This document shows, piece by piece, positions 16,883 to 27,900 of a stretch of 64,000 bases of DNA. Source of the stretch: Methanoregulaceae archaeon UXB-2016 (GTDB taxonomy: Archaea > Halobacteriota > Methanomicrobia > Methanomicrobiales > Methanospirillaceae). The notes beneath the pieces are model-generated. The model was not told the DNA's origin. It searched no databases and was given only the letters and a program-made list of their open reading frames with translations. Positions within the stretch are counted from its first letter, which is position 1; the number at the start of each line of letters is the position of its first letter. The position numbers and the translations under genes are program-made. The DNA lies in the NCBI GenBank assembly GCA_004332335.1, contig SISS01000038.1, forward strand, positions 49,394-113,393, read 5' to 3'.

Positions 16883-16892
16883 GCATATAATG
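16883..16892 (-). promoter_or_regulatory. promoter of the frh operon
   Basis: In the AT-rich gap between mptA and frhA the minus strand reads CATTATATGC, a good TATA box about 118 bases before the frhA start, preceded by an A-rich GCGAAAATAAGCGAAG that could be the BRE. Around it are copies of GCTTATTT at 16897 and 16938 and an inverted pair ATTTTCGC/GCGAAAAT (about 16902 and 16954), possible regulator sites. Nothing else coding was seen in 16766-17058. Confidence 0.5.
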
Positions 16893-17058
16893 CTTCGCTT
16901 ATTTTCGCCGGAACGGAAGCCGATTGGGAAAAGAGCTTATTTCTAGCCGATTCAGCGAAAATAGTCAGCCTCTGAGGTCGGCACGGCCTAGCCTCCGGGG
17001 GGGCCGATAGGAAGGAATTATGAAAAGTATTTGAATGAGAGGGGTTTTTTCTACGCTC

Positions 17059-18012
17059 CTACGAACGGGGGTTCCCGTTCTCCTCCGAGAGCTCGACCAC
17101 GAGCTCGGCGAGGGTCGCCTTCCGCTCGGCATATGCATCGTGCTGGTGGATCGACTCCTCGTTCGTCTGCTTGATCGTGATCCGGGTGTCGCCGGGCAGG
17201 TAGCTGAACTCGGCGAGGACCTTCTTGGCCATCTCCCGCACGCAGTCCTCGACAAAGCGCGGGTTCTTGTGCGCAGCCATCACGACGGCCGACTCGTCGC
17301 CCCGTTTCAGGAGCTCGTAGGTCCTGGCCGACATCGAGTCCTTGAGGATCGTGATGATCGTCTCGAGGTCCACGTGCTCGTCGTCATCGGTCTCGATGCA
17401 GAGGAAGCCGCGGCCCCGCTGGTTGTGGGTCGCCATCGGGACCTGTTCGAAGAACTTGCCCGCAGTCTCACTGTCGACACCGAGCTCGTGCAGCACCTGC
17501 GAGGCATGCTCAGCCATGATGTTCTGAGCGCAGGGGCAGGCCGTCATCCCGGTCACCTCGGCGCCGATCGACTTCCGCACGATCGGCTCGTGGAAGGTCC
17601 GCTGTGCGATCGCCCGGGCGTGGACCAGGACGACCTCGTGGCAGCTGGTCTTCGAGACCGGCGTCTCGCGCCGGACCATGAACTCCGACCGCATGATCAC
17701 CTCGGTCCGGTCCGCGTATTCGTGCCGGTCGAGGAGCTTCCTCGCGACTGCGCTGCAGAGCTGCTCGATCTCGGAGACGCCCCCCTCGATCGCCTGCTGC
17801 AGCACCTCGTCGATCACCTCGAAGTTGCGCGAGAGGTTCGCACCCTTCAATGACCCGGGGAGGTCGACAAAGACATCGAACTTCGAGATGAAGATGACGG
17901 GCCGCTTGTTCTTTCGCGAAACCTCAACCAGCTTCTTGACATTCTTTACGCCGACGCGCGTCAGGTTGATGCGCACGTCAGGGCAGGTGGACTGGACATC
18001 TGGTAGTTCCAT
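17059..18012 (-). CDS. mptA: GTP cyclohydrolase MptA (methanopterin synthesis)
   Basis: 317 residues. MptA, a FolE2-type Fe(II)-dependent enzyme, converts GTP to 7,8-dihydroneopterin 2',3'-cyclic phosphate, the first step to tetrahydromethanopterin. Family marks: the start ELPDVQSTCPDVRINLTRVGVKNVKK in part, FDVFVDLPGSLKGANLSRN, the metal-binding GAEVTGMTACPCAQNIM, PMATHNQRGRGFL and HKNPRFVEDCVRE. Length fits. It stands alone, divergent from ilvC, and upstream of the frh operon on the same strand. Confidence 0.95.
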   Translation of the reverse strand: MELPDVQSTCPDVRINLTRVGVKNVKKLVEVSRKNKRPVIFISKFDVFVDLPGSLKGANLSRNFEVIDEVLQQAIEGGVSEIEQLCSAVARKLLDRHEYADRTEVIMRSEFMVRRETPVSKTSCHEVVLVHARAIAQRTFHEPIVRKSIGAEVTGMTACPCAQNIMAEHASQVLHELGVDSETAGKFFEQVPMATHNQRGRGFLCIETDDDEHVDLETIITILKDSMSARTYELLKRGDESAVVMAAHKNPRFVEDCVREMAKKVLAEFSYLPGDTRITIKQTNEESIHQHDAYAERKATLAELVVELSEENGNPRS

Positions 18013-18088
18013 TACTCCGGGCCTCTACACGATTTCCGCATGGCACTCGTATCCATGAAAAAATGAAGGTAAACAGTTTATCCTCTAT

Positions 18089-18098
18089 TATTTAATAT
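18089..18098 (+). promoter_or_regulatory. TATA box of ilvC, close to the start codon
   Basis: An AT-rich run (TTATTTAATATGTATATGG) ends about 20 bases before the ilvC ATG. With an archaeal TATA-to-start distance of about 25 bases, transcription would begin at or next to the ATG, so the message may be leaderless. Confidence 0.5.
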
Positions 18099-18119
18099 GT
18101 ATATGGCTTTGGGCCAGGG

Positions 18120-19121
<1,002 letters not shown>

Positions 19122-19130
19122 CCGGATCGC

Positions 19131-19140
19131 TTCTTTTTTT
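19131..19140 (+). terminator. T-run terminator of ilvC
   Basis: TTCTTTTTTT ten bases after the ilvC stop codon. Confidence 0.6.
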
Positions 19141-19253
19141 CAACGGCTCCGGCATGAGCGGAGCGTGTCGGAGAGGAGCCCGGAGACGTCCCGCGATCTC
19201 CGCGGGGGGGGGGTCGTGCGCAGGTTCAAAAGGAGGAGAGCCGATATTCGTCC

Positions 19254-19754
19254 ATGCGTGTTGCGATCGTCTTTCACTCGCTCTCGGGCAACACCCGCCG
19301 CGTGGCCGAACTGTTGGCCGGGCGCCTCGCCCCCCTCGTCGACGGAACGGACCTCGTCGAGGTCCACGACCTCCATCAGTACTCGACCCTGACGGCATAC
19401 ATGACCGGGGCACCGCGGGCCATGCGCGGCGAGGCGGCCGCGATCGATCCGGCCGAGATCGATGTGACGGCCTACGACGTGATCGTGTTCGGCACGCCGG
19501 TCTGGGCCTTCGCCCCGACCCCCGCGATGAACGGAGCGGTCGCGGCCCTCAGCGGAGCCGAAGGAAAGGAGGCCGTGGTCTTCGTCACTTCGGGCGGAGG
19601 CCCACGGAGCGCGGCCGAGAGGCTCGGCAGCGCCCTCCAGCAGCGGGGGGCACGGGTCCGCGGCGCGGTCCACTTCGACCGCAAAGAGATCGAGAGCGAG
19701 GCGCGCCTCGCCGAGCTCGTCGCGCTCGTCACCCGTCCGCCATCCGCCGACTGA
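19254..19754 (+). CDS. flavodoxin-like protein
   Basis: 166 residues. N-terminal FMN phosphate loop [14 protein letters not shown], the middle strand [18 protein letters not shown] that lines the flavin, and [15 protein letters not shown] near the third loop, in the order of short-chain flavodoxins. Probably a small soluble electron carrier or NAD(P)H:quinone-type flavodoxin. Its 3' end overlaps the convergent purL by 26 bases. Partner and redox role cannot be told from context. Confidence 0.85.
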   Translation: MRVAIVFHSLSGNTRRVAELLAGRLAPLVDGTDLVEVHDLHQYSTLTAYMTGAPRAMRGEAAAIDPAEIDVTAYDVIVFGTPVWAFAPTPAMNGAVAALSGAEGKEAVVFVTSGGGPRSAAERLGSALQQRGARVRGAVHFDRKEIESEARLAELVALVTRPPSAD

Positions 19755-21804
19755 GCGTGGCCCGGGCGGCCGCAAGCTCGTCGCGGGTCAGCGTGAGCCG
19801 TTCCGCCCCGACCGCGATCCGGAGGCCGGTGCCGCCGACCCGACCGACGACCCGGTGCGGGAGGTCCCCGAGCAGGGCCGGGTCGGCGACCGCCAGCAGG
19901 AAGCGGCCCGTACCCTCGGCAAAGAGGGCCTCGAGCGGATCGCCCTCGAGCCGGACCTCGGCATCGGGAGCGATGGCGGCCAGCGCCGCGAGCAGGCCTC
20001 CCTGCGAAAGGTCGGTCGCGGTCACCCGCTCCGAGCCCGCGACCACGTTCCGGACCGCGGCGACCGTGCACGGATCGCCGATGGTCGGGGCGTGGCCGCC
20101 GCAGCCGGTCACCGCGTCGAGGACCGAGCCGCCGAAGTCGGGGCCGCCCTCGCCCACGACCGCGAGAGTCCAGCCCGGCTCGGGCCGGGTCCAGCACCGG
20201 ACCGGCCCCTTGCCGACCATCCCGATCGAGGGCGTCGGCTTGATCTGGGTCTCGTGCTCGTCCGACTCGTTGTAGAGCGAGACGTTCCCGCCGACCACGG
20301 GGCAGTCGAGCGAGCGGGCCATCTCGCCGAGGCCGCGCACGGCCTGGGAGAGCTGCCAGTAGACCTCGGGATGGATCGGCGAGGCGAAGTTCAGGCAGTT
20401 CACAATCGCGATCGGGACCGCGCCCACACAGGCCAGGTTCGCCGCGTTCTCGAGGACCGCGTTCGCAGTCCCCTCGTACGGCTTGAGGTGGATCTGGCGG
20501 GGGTTGCAGCCGCACGAAAGCGCGAGCGCCGCGTTCCCGAGCCGGAGCACGGCCGCGTCGTGGGTCGCGTCGACCGTCCGGAGCTGGACATCGTGGTCGT
20601 ACTGCTCGTACACCCACGACCGGTCCGCGACCTCAGGGTGGGCGAGGACGAGGAGGGCGAGCTCCCGGAGGGGGCGGACCGGGCGCTGGAACGGGCGCTC
20701 GGCCGCATAGGGCTGCTCGGGCAGGGCGCAGGCCGGCGCCCCGCTGATCAGCACCTCCATGGGGAGGTCGCAGACGACCTCGTCGTGGAACGTGACCATG
20801 TACCGCGGCTCGTCGATCACCTCGCCGATCTCGGACCAGGGCAGGTCGTAGCGCTCGGCCATCGCGCCGATCATCTCGACATCGGCCGCCTCGACCTCGA
20901 GCAGCATCCGCTCCTGGCTCTCGGCCAGCATGATCTCGAGCGGCGTCATCCGGGTCTCACGGAGGTGGACCCGGTCCGCCCGGATCAGGCCGCCGAAGGT
21001 CGAGCACATCTCGGACGAGGCGCCCGCGAGCCCGGCCGCCCCGAGGTCGCGGCATGCCAGGACCCTCCCCGTCTCGATCATGGCGAGGCAGCCCTCGATC
21101 AGGAGCTTCTCCATGAACGGGTCCCCGACCTGGACCGAGGGGCGGTCCGAGGCCTCGGCGTCCTCGGAGAGGTCGCGCGAGGCGAACGAGGCCCCGCCGA
21201 GCCCGTCCCGGCCCGTCGGCGACCCGACCAGCACCAGCCGGCTGCCGGGCTGCTGGACCCGGCCCGTGATGTAGGCGTCGGGCCGGACCGTGCCCACGCA
21301 GACCACGTTGACCAGGGGGTTGCCGGCATAGGAGGGGTCGACCACGACCTCGCCCCGGACCACGGGCACCCCGATGCAGTTGCCGTATCCTCCGATGCCC
21401 GAGATCACCCCGGAGAAGAGATGCCGGTTCTTCTCGTCCTCGAGCGGGCCGAAGTAGAGCGGGTCCATCAGCGCGATCGGGCGCGCGCCCATCGAGAGGA
21501 CGTCGCGGACGATCCCGCCCACCCCGGTCGCGGCCCCATCGTACGGGTCGACATAGCTCGGGTGGTTGTGGCTCTCCATCCCGATCGCGAGGGCGCACTC
21601 GTCCGAGAACCGGACGATCGCGGCGTCGTCCCCCGGCCCGACGAGCACGTCCGGCCCGGTCGTCGGGAGCGTCCGGAGCAGGTGCTTCGTCGAGCGGTAC
21701 GAGCAGTGTTCGGACCAGAGGTTCTCGAGGCAGGCGGCCTCGACCGGGGTCGGTTCCCGGCCGAGCAGCCGCCGGGCCTCGGCGAGGTCGGTGTCGGACA
21801 GCAT
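19729..21804 (-). CDS. purL: phosphoribosylformylglycinamidine synthase subunit PurL
   Basis: 691 residues, the small PurL form that works with separate PurS and PurQ (not in this window). Fourth step of purine synthesis: FGAR plus glutamine and ATP to FGAM. Conserved marks: [17 protein letters not shown] near residue 28, [63 protein letters not shown], and in the second half [13 protein letters not shown] and ATDLSQGGL. It stands alone on the minus strand and has a cluster of GTTGCAAC boxes upstream. Confidence 0.96.
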   Translation of the reverse strand: MLSDTDLAEARRLLGREPTPVEAACLENLWSEHCSYRSTKHLLRTLPTTGPDVLVGPGDDAAIVRFSDECALAIGMESHNHPSYVDPYDGAATGVGGIVRDVLSMGARPIALMDPLYFGPLEDEKNRHLFSGVISGIGGYGNCIGVPVVRGEVVVDPSYAGNPLVNVVCVGTVRPDAYITGRVQQPGSRLVLVGSPTGRDGLGGASFASRDLSEDAEASDRPSVQVGDPFMEKLLIEGCLAMIETGRVLACRDLGAAGLAGASSEMCSTFGGLIRADRVHLRETRMTPLEIMLAESQERMLLEVEAADVEMIGAMAERYDLPWSEIGEVIDEPRYMVTFHDEVVCDLPMEVLISGAPACALPEQPYAAERPFQRPVRPLRELALLVLAHPEVADRSWVYEQYDHDVQLRTVDATHDAAVLRLGNAALALSCGCNPRQIHLKPYEGTANAVLENAANLACVGAVPIAIVNCLNFASPIHPEVYWQLSQAVRGLGEMARSLDCPVVGGNVSLYNESDEHETQIKPTPSIGMVGKGPVRCWTRPEPGWTLAVVGEGGPDFGGSVLDAVTGCGGHAPTIGDPCTVAAVRNVVAGSERVTATDLSQGGLLAALAAIAPDAEVRLEGDPLEALFAEGTGRFLLAVADPALLGDLPHRVVGRVGGTGLRIAVGAERLTLTRDELAAARATLSRRMADG

Positions 21805-21900
21805 GGCGGATCAGGGTCGACCGGCACGGGCATAAAGGCATGGCGGGGGAGGGCGGAGCCGTCGGAACCCCGTTTTCAACAATAAGAATCTTGTACATGT

Positions 21901-21940
21901 GTTGCACACGGGGTTGCAACACGATCTCGAATGTTGCAAC
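21901..21940. promoter_or_regulatory. cluster of three GTTGCA-type boxes upstream of purL
   Basis: GTTGCACAC at 21901, GTTGCAACAC at 21913 and GTTGCAAC at 21933; GTTGCAAC is its own reverse complement. They lie about 100-135 bases before the purL ATG in a gene-free gap. Spacings of 12 and 20 bases could suit a dimeric regulator. Otherwise 21805-22162 shows no convincing gene. Confidence 0.35.
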
Positions 21941-22162
21941 GTCGGACCACGGCCGTCGGCAACGCGGCGCGGCGCCGTACTCTTCCGCACGGAAAAAAGC
22001 GGGGTGACGTTCCCCGCCTGGCTTCGTCCCCGGCCTTCACCAGGCGTTCTCATAGGGGGACTCCGGCGGGGCGCCGGGCCGGAACCCCAGGCGTCCCAGA
22101 ACCCCACGATCAGGAATCCTACGGGGGTGCCGATAACCGGTCCCGAGAACGGGTCCCCATAG

Positions 22163-22390
22163 TCAGGCCGGCGCCGGCACGGTGTCGGCCCGGTTCTCGA
22201 CGGTCGTGCGGATCGCCTCGTCCTCGTACGACGAGATCGTGATCTTGGTCTGCGTGAACGCGACCGTGAAGATCTCGCCGCTCGTGACGTGGCACTTGAG
22301 CGCGGCCGAGAACGAATCGTCGTCGGTCGCATGGATCGCGGTCCCGTCCATGGCCGAGGCGAGCGCGGTGGCGATATACTGGACGATCAT
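22163..22390 (-). CDS. small conserved-looking protein, unknown
   Basis: 75 residues: MIVQYIATALASAMDG, then AIHATDDDSFSAALKCHV and TVAFTQTKITISSYEDEAI, a mixed alpha/beta small domain in composition. Not recognised. Upstream only a weak ribosome binding site (CAGG). It alternates polar and hydrophobic residues like a real protein and is less GC-driven in wording than the overlapping plus-strand frame, so it is preferred. Sits between purL and the toxin-antitoxin pair. Confidence 0.5.
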   Translation of the reverse strand: MIVQYIATALASAMDGTAIHATDDDSFSAALKCHVTSGEIFTVAFTQTKITISSYEDEAIRTTVENRADTVPAPA

Positions 22391-22524
22391 CCTGAAGATC
22401 CGTTACGCCTCGACGGCCCTTACCTCTTTTTCAGACTTGCCCGTCACCGATAGCGCCCCGGCCGATAAAGATATCTTCCTACCGACACGATGATCACCCG
22501 ATACAGCCTCAAGAACCCGCCGTC

Positions 22525-22851
22525 ATGTCGTCCCTCCCGCTCATCCACGCCGTCCCCGTCGCTCCGGCCCTGCTCGAGGCGCTCTGCCGCCGCTGGCGGG
22601 TCCGCGAGCTCCTGCTCTTCGGGTCGGCCCTGCGGGACGACTTCTCGGCCGAGAGCGACCTCGACCTCGTGATCGACTTCCTCCCCGGCGACGAGAGGAC
22701 GCTCTGGGATCTCGCGGCCCTGGCCGGCGAACTTGAGGCGCTGACCGGCAGACGGGTCGACCTCCACACCCTCCGCGGCGTTGAAAACGACCGCAACCGG
22801 CTTCGGCGGCGGCGGATTCTCCAGACCATGGTACCGGTCTATGCAGCGTGA
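22525..22851 (+). CDS. mntA: MntA-like nucleotidyltransferase antitoxin
   Basis: 108 residues of the minimal nucleotidyltransferase family. The active-site motif is GSALRDDFSAESDLDLVID (Gly33-Ser34, Asp45, Asp47), then LEALTGRRVDLHTLRGVEN. In characterised MNT/HEPN pairs the MntA protein transfers AMP to the HEPN toxin and silences it. It overlaps the following HEPN gene by 11 bases, the normal arrangement. The ATG at 22525 opens straight into the domain. Confidence 0.87.
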   Translation: MSSLPLIHAVPVAPALLEALCRRWRVRELLLFGSALRDDFSAESDLDLVIDFLPGDERTLWDLAALAGELEALTGRRVDLHTLRGVENDRNRLRRRRILQTMVPVYAA

Positions 22852-23194
22852 CCCCGCCCTGCTCCTCGATATCCTCCTGATGGCCCGCGACGCCGTCGGC
22901 TTTGTTCAGGGAATGGACCGCAGCGCCTTCCTCGATGATAGGCGGACGCAGTACGCGGTCGTCCGGTGCCTCGAGGTGATCGGCGAGGCGGGAAAACAGG
23001 TCTCGCAGGAGACTCGCGACCGGTTGCCGGACGTCCCCTGGTCCCTGATGGCGCGCACCCGGGACGCGCTGATCCACTCCTACGCGAAGATCGATCCGGT
23101 GGAGGTCTACCTCACCGTGCTGCGGGATCTGCCGCCGCTCATCGCGGACCTCGAACGGCTCCGTCTCGAGGAGTCCGAGCCGGATCGCCCCTGA
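22841..23194 (+). CDS. hepT: HepT-like HEPN ribonuclease toxin (DUF86)
   Basis: 117 residues from the ATG at 22841; the longer frame to 22781 lies inside mntA. All-helical HEPN protein with the catalytic RNase and modification motif R-x4-H-x-Y intact as RDALIHSY (Arg74, His79, Tyr81). The Tyr is the residue AMPylated by MntA in known pairs. Other family positions are RCLEVIGEAGKQVS and IDPVEVYLTVLRDLPPLI. With MntA upstream this is a complete type VII toxin-antitoxin module. Confidence 0.88.
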   Translation: MQRDPALLLDILLMARDAVGFVQGMDRSAFLDDRRTQYAVVRCLEVIGEAGKQVSQETRDRLPDVPWSLMARTRDALIHSYAKIDPVEVYLTVLRDLPPLIADLERLRLEESEPDRP

Positions 23195-23437
23195 ACCTGT
23201 CCGATGCCTCTGCGCCGGCCTCGGCCGGCCCGGAAAAAGAGGAGGAGGACGCCCCGCCCCGTCCGCCGGCCACGACGGTATCGGGGAGTGGTGGAGGGCC
23301 CCGTCCGTCCCCGACGAACTCTCTTCACGATCTCCGATGCGGCGGCATCGCCATGGTCGTGGCGGCCGATCGATGCAGTGACCGTTCCCGCCGCGCAGTG
23401 CCGGTGGGGGCGGAGCCGCCGGCCGTCGATCTAACAC

Positions 23438-23447
23438 TATATAATAG
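23438..23447 (+). promoter_or_regulatory. TATA box of the aIF2-beta gene
   Basis: CTATATAATA lies 24-33 bases before the ATG at 23471, so the start of transcription should fall at or within a few bases of the start codon; probable leaderless message. The upstream gap 23195-23437 shows no gene. Confidence 0.55.
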
Positions 23448-23470
23448 TCGCCCGCATATAGTGAGCCATC

Positions 23471-24085
23471 ATGGTGGACCCGTACGAGGCGCTGCTCAAG
23501 AAGGCCTACGAGCAGATCACGGAGCCGAGCGGGACCGGTGAACGATTCTCGATCCCCGAGGTCCGGTCCTATATCGAGGGCAAAACGACGGTCTTTGAGA
23601 ACCTGACCGAGATCGCCGATACTTTCCGGCGTGAGAAGGAGCACGTGATGAAGTTCCTGGTCAGCGAGCTCGGGACGGCCGGCAAGATCGACGGCAATCG
23701 CGCGATCTTCAACGGCAAGTTCGAGACCTCGCAGATCGCAAACGCGATCAGCAACTACTTCAACGACTACGTCCTCTGCGGCGAATGCGGGCGGCCCGAC
23801 ACGCGGCTCGTCAAGGACGACCGGATCCTCCTGCTCCGCTGCGACGCCTGCGGCTCGCACCGCCCGGTCCGGAAGCGGAAGGCGAAGGCCGAGGAGCCGG
23901 CGAAGATGTTCGAGGAGGGCAAGATCGTCGACGTCCACATCCAGTCGGTCAGCAAGCGCGGCGACGGAGTGGCCCGCGAGGGCAAGTTCATCATCTACGT
24001 CCCGGGTGGGAAGCCCGGCCAGACCGTGAAGATAAGGGTGACCCGGGTCTCGGGCTCGATCGTCTTCACCGAACGCGCCATCTGA
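23471..24085 (+). CDS. translation initiation factor aIF2 beta subunit with C-terminal TRAM domain
   Basis: 204 residues. Residues 1-135 are aIF2-beta, the subunit of the heterotrimer that brings Met-tRNAi to the ribosome: YEALLKKAYEQI, RRFS-type start RFSIPEVRSYIEGKTT, HVMKFLVSELGTAGKIDG, then a zinc ribbon with CGEC and CDAC. Residues 140-204 are a TRAM domain (FEEGKIVDVHIQSVSKRGDG, FIIYVPGGKPGQTVKIRV), an RNA-binding beta barrel. The fusion is known in several methanogen and haloarchaeal lineages. Alone on the strand. Confidence 0.94.
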   Translation: MVDPYEALLKKAYEQITEPSGTGERFSIPEVRSYIEGKTTVFENLTEIADTFRREKEHVMKFLVSELGTAGKIDGNRAIFNGKFETSQIANAISNYFNDYVLCGECGRPDTRLVKDDRILLLRCDACGSHRPVRKRKAKAEEPAKMFEEGKIVDVHIQSVSKRGDGVAREGKFIIYVPGGKPGQTVKIRVTRVSGSIVFTERAI

Positions 24086-24126
24086 TACGCCACAGGACAG
24101 CGGATCGGGATACCTCGGTCTCACTC

Positions 24127-24131
24127 TTTTT
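24127..24131 (+). terminator. short T-run after aIF2-beta
   Basis: CTCTTTTTGC about 40 bases after the stop. Weak. The rest of 24086-24418 shows no gene. Confidence 0.3.
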
Positions 24132-24418
24132 GCATTCACGCCCGGCGGGGCGTCTTTCCGCGGATATTCGGCCCCGAATACAACGCGGATCACCCGAACA
24201 CTGAGCACGGCCGTTCGCCCTGCGTACGGCTGCGGCCGGGCGCGACGAAGGCGGCATCTCCTTCACCAGCGTGAACTCGGGCGCGGCAAGCGGCGGTACT
24301 TCATCCACGGCAGGTGCCGATCGGTCGCGGGGAGCGGCAGCAACCACGAAGTCCCGATAGAATAGGAGGAGGGGAGGTCAGAAGAGAGCGGGGGCCGGAG
24401 GCCCCCGGCGCCCGGCGT

Positions 24419-24844
24419 TCAGCTCACCTGCACGGTCAGGTTGAACTGGTCGGCCGACAGGTTCGGCTCCCAGGGACGGGCGTAGACCGCGCTGAACCGC
24501 TGCGTCCCGGCCCTGTCGCCTCGAATGGTCCAGTTTCGGGTGCCACCGACGCCGACCATGCCGCTCGCCTGGGCGTCGGGGGTGTACCCGGTGTCGACGA
24601 TCACGAGGCCGTCCGTGACCGATGCGTTCCAGGCGAAGCCCGTGGTCGGGTTCTCCGGGAGGCGCACGCTCAGGATCTGATGGAGCCCCAGCGGGACCGT
24701 CCTCCCGCGGTCGGCCGCGGTGTAGACCGCGGTGACGGTGGCCGTCCCCGTGGGGGTGGCCGTCGCGTTCGAGGGCGGTGCCGTGGTGCACCCCGCCGCG
24801 AGAAGCAGGGCGGCGAGGAGCATGACGAGGATCAGGTACCTCAT
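24419..24844 (-). CDS. chagasin-family (I42) cysteine protease inhibitor, lipoprotein
   Basis: 141 residues from the ATG at 24844 (GGCGATCAG upstream). Lipoprotein-like signal: LVMLLAALLLAAGCTT with a lipobox Cys. The mature domain has the chagasin loops: NPTTGFAWN (loop L4), GVGGTRNWTIRG and the C-terminal RPWEP loop, all of which block papain-like active sites in the family. It could guard the cell against its own secreted C1 protease (10.2 kb) or against foreign proteases. It lies just downstream of the large SGNH/CBM gene on the same strand. Confidence 0.85.
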   Translation of the reverse strand: MRYLILVMLLAALLLAAGCTTAPPSNATATPTGTATVTAVYTAADRGRTVPLGLHQILSVRLPENPTTGFAWNASVTDGLVIVDTGYTPDAQASGMVGVGGTRNWTIRGDRAGTQRFSAVYARPWEPNLSADQFNLTVQVS

Positions 24845-24907
24845 AAAGAGACTGATCGCCGTCGCCAATGATAAACAGATCGAAAAGCCGGCGGGGGATC
24901 GGCCCCG

Positions 24908-27900
24908 TCAGGAGAGCGTGAGCGCGTCGATGTTCTGCCCGTCACCGTAGAAGACGATCCGGATCCGGTGCAGCCCGCGCGTCAGCCGGACTGAGGTCGA
25001 GATCGTGGTGTAGGTGTCGTACGATCCAGTCCGGGGCACCATCACCGTGACCTCGGACCGGTCGTCGACCTTCATCTCGAAGAACTGCCCCCCGGTCGGG
25101 CTCGATACCCTGAATGCGAGGGGGTAGTCGCGCTCCTCAGGCGCGTTGACCGAGTACTCGAGCCATTCGCCGGACCGGATCTGGGTCACCGCGTGGCTCG
25201 CGATCGACGGGACAAAGACTATATCGACCCCGTCCTGGCGGTAGGCCCCGCCCTGGTTGCCCGGTGTCGTGTCGTGGTACCCGACCCCGTCGAGGCCGGG
25301 CAGATAGTCCTCGGCCTCGATCCGGGCCGGGAGCTGGACCGCCCCGGCCGGGGCGGTCGGGGTCGGCGTCGGCGTCTTCGTCGGCGTGGTGATCACCGCG
25401 GTCGTCGGCACCGTGGTCGGGGCGGTGCCGGCTCCGATCGTGATCCGATCGAGGATCTGCTTGTCGCCGCCGAACCGGAGCTTGAGCCGGTGGCTGCCGG
25501 CCGGAAGCGTGACCCTGGCAGAGACCGTGCGCCATCCCTGGCACAGGTTGTTCGGGACGGCGAGCGAGGCGAGGGGTGTGCTGCTGCTGTCGAGCAGGAG
25601 CGCGATCGATCGTCCGTCGGCCCAGGACGCGACGGATGCGGAGACCGTGTAGGTTCCGGCCGAGGGCACCGCGAGCGTGTAGGCCAGCCACTCGCCGTCG
25701 ACGACATAGCCGACGTTGTACCCGCCCGAGGGGTTGACCGAGAGGTCGACGTCGTCGTGCCGGCAGACCCCGTCATGGTTGCCCGCCGTCGTGTCGTGGT
25801 ATCCCGCCCCCTCGCCGCCCAGGTCGTAGTCCTCCGCCTCGATCGTCCCCGGCACGGGCCGGCCCGACGGCGTCGCCGTGGGAGTCGGAGTGGTCGCGAC
25901 CGTGGTCACAGTCGCAGTCGGCGTGGGTGTCGGGGTCTTCGTCGGGGTCGTGATCACTGTGGTCGGCGCCGAGGTGGTCGGGGAGGTCGTCACGCTCACG
26001 GGGGAGAAGACGACACGGTCGAGGTTCTGGCCGTCGCCGATGAACCGGAGTTTCAGGACCCGCGTCCCGGCCGTGAGCGGCAGTTCGGCCGTCGCCGTCG
26101 TCCAGACATTGGAGGCCCCGGTGTTCGAGATCGGGACTGTCACGGCGACACGATCGTCGACCGAGACCTCGAGCGCATGGCTGGCCGTGCCCCAGGAGCT
26201 GGCACGGAACGCAGCCCGGTAGTTCCCGGTCGCGGCGACGGGGACCGTGAACCGGAGCCATTCGCCGTTACGGACGTACGAGATCGCGTACCCACCCCCG
26301 GAGATAGACTCGATGTCGACGGCGTCGTGTCGGTAGGCGCCGCCCAGGTTCTCGGATGTCGTGTCCGAGTAGCCCCCCGCGTCGTAGTCCTCGGCCTCGA
26401 TCGTGCCGGGGATGGCGTTCCCCGGGACCTGCGTGGCCGAGGTCGTCCTGACCGTGGTCGGTGTGGCGGTCGTGGGCGTCGGCGGCGAGGCCGGGTCGAG
26501 CCGGAACCAGTCGAGGCCGGTCTGATCGCCGACGAACTGAAGGGTGAGCACGTGCGATCCCGGGGTCATGACGATGGTGCAGCCGGGCGAGGCGAAGACG
26601 GCGGCGCTCCCGGTCAGGGGCACCTGGACCAGGCCGGCCTGGCTCCCGTCCACGAGAACCCGGACCTGGCGTCCGGACGCGGTCGCGCTCGTGCGGAGCG
26701 TCAGCCAGAAAGGCCCGCCGGTCGGGGAGCCGACCGTGTAACGGAGCCATTCGCCGTCGGCGACGCCCGTGACCGCGTAGGAGGAGGCGTCCAGCTTCGT
26801 GATGTCGACGCCGTCGCCCCGGTAGTACCCGCCGCCGTTGCCGCTCGTGGTGTCGTGGTAGCCGGTCCCCTCGCCGCCCCCGTCATAGTCCTCGGCCTGG
26901 ACCAGGCCCGGGACGGGCCAGCCCGCGATCGTCGGGGAGGGGGACGGGGTCGCCGTGGCCGTCGGAGTGGGCGTCGCTGTCGGCGTCTTCGTGGGGGTTG
27001 CGGTCGGAGGCGAGGTCGTAGCCGGCGTCGAGAGCGGGACCTGGATCGTGCAGCGGATGGCGTCCAAGGCCAGGCCGCTCGAGAGGCGGAGGGTCATGGT
27101 GTGATCGCCGGCCGGAAGGTAGACAAGCTGCTGTTTGGTCGAGAACTTCGTGAGCGAGCCGGTCTGAGGCGCCTGGAACTGGGCCCACGTGGATCCGTCG
27201 ATCTGGATCGAGATTCCGGCCGAGGTCACGGCGCTGGCGCTCGAGACGTTCATCTCGTAGATGCCGGGCGTGGTCACATAGAGGCGATACTGGAGCCACT
27301 CCCCGTCGGCGATGGACGTGACCGCGTAGCCGCCGCTCCCGAGAGCGGTGATATCGACGTCGTCATGCCGATAGGCCCCGCCGCTGTTCCCCGCGGTCGT
27401 GTCGATATACCCGACTCCCTGTCCGCCCACGGCATAGTCCTCGGCCTCGATCACGCCCGGCACCAGGTGGTTCGCCCATGGGACCGGGCTCGGCGTGGGC
27501 GTGGGTGTCGTCGTCTTCGTCGGCGTGACGGTCGGGGTATTCGTCTGCGTGGTGGTCGGGGCTTTTGTCGGGGTCGGGGTTGGGGCCGCTGCGAGCAGCG
27601 GGACGAGGGCTGCCTGCCATTTCGCGGCCATCTTCCGTTCTCCCTCGGTCTTCGGGTGGATGCCGTCGGCCTGGTTGTCGGCCACACCGCTGTACCCGGA
27701 ATACTGGTCGATGATGGTCACGGGCGAGGCCGATGTCGAGAGTCGGGCCGCGAGCGCCGGGAGGGCCTGATTGAAGCTGATCAGCCCCGAGTTGGAGTTC
27801 CGGAAGCTGTCGCCGGTCGGGATGATCTGCGCCATCAGGACCCGGACCTTCGGGTTCTTCTGCCGGAGGAGCCCGATGATCGTCTCCACGTTCGCGAGAC

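Noticed and set aside
22182..22493. Plus-strand 103-codon frame opposite the 75-residue gene
   Set aside because: Overlaps the likelier minus-strand gene fully and has no start signal.
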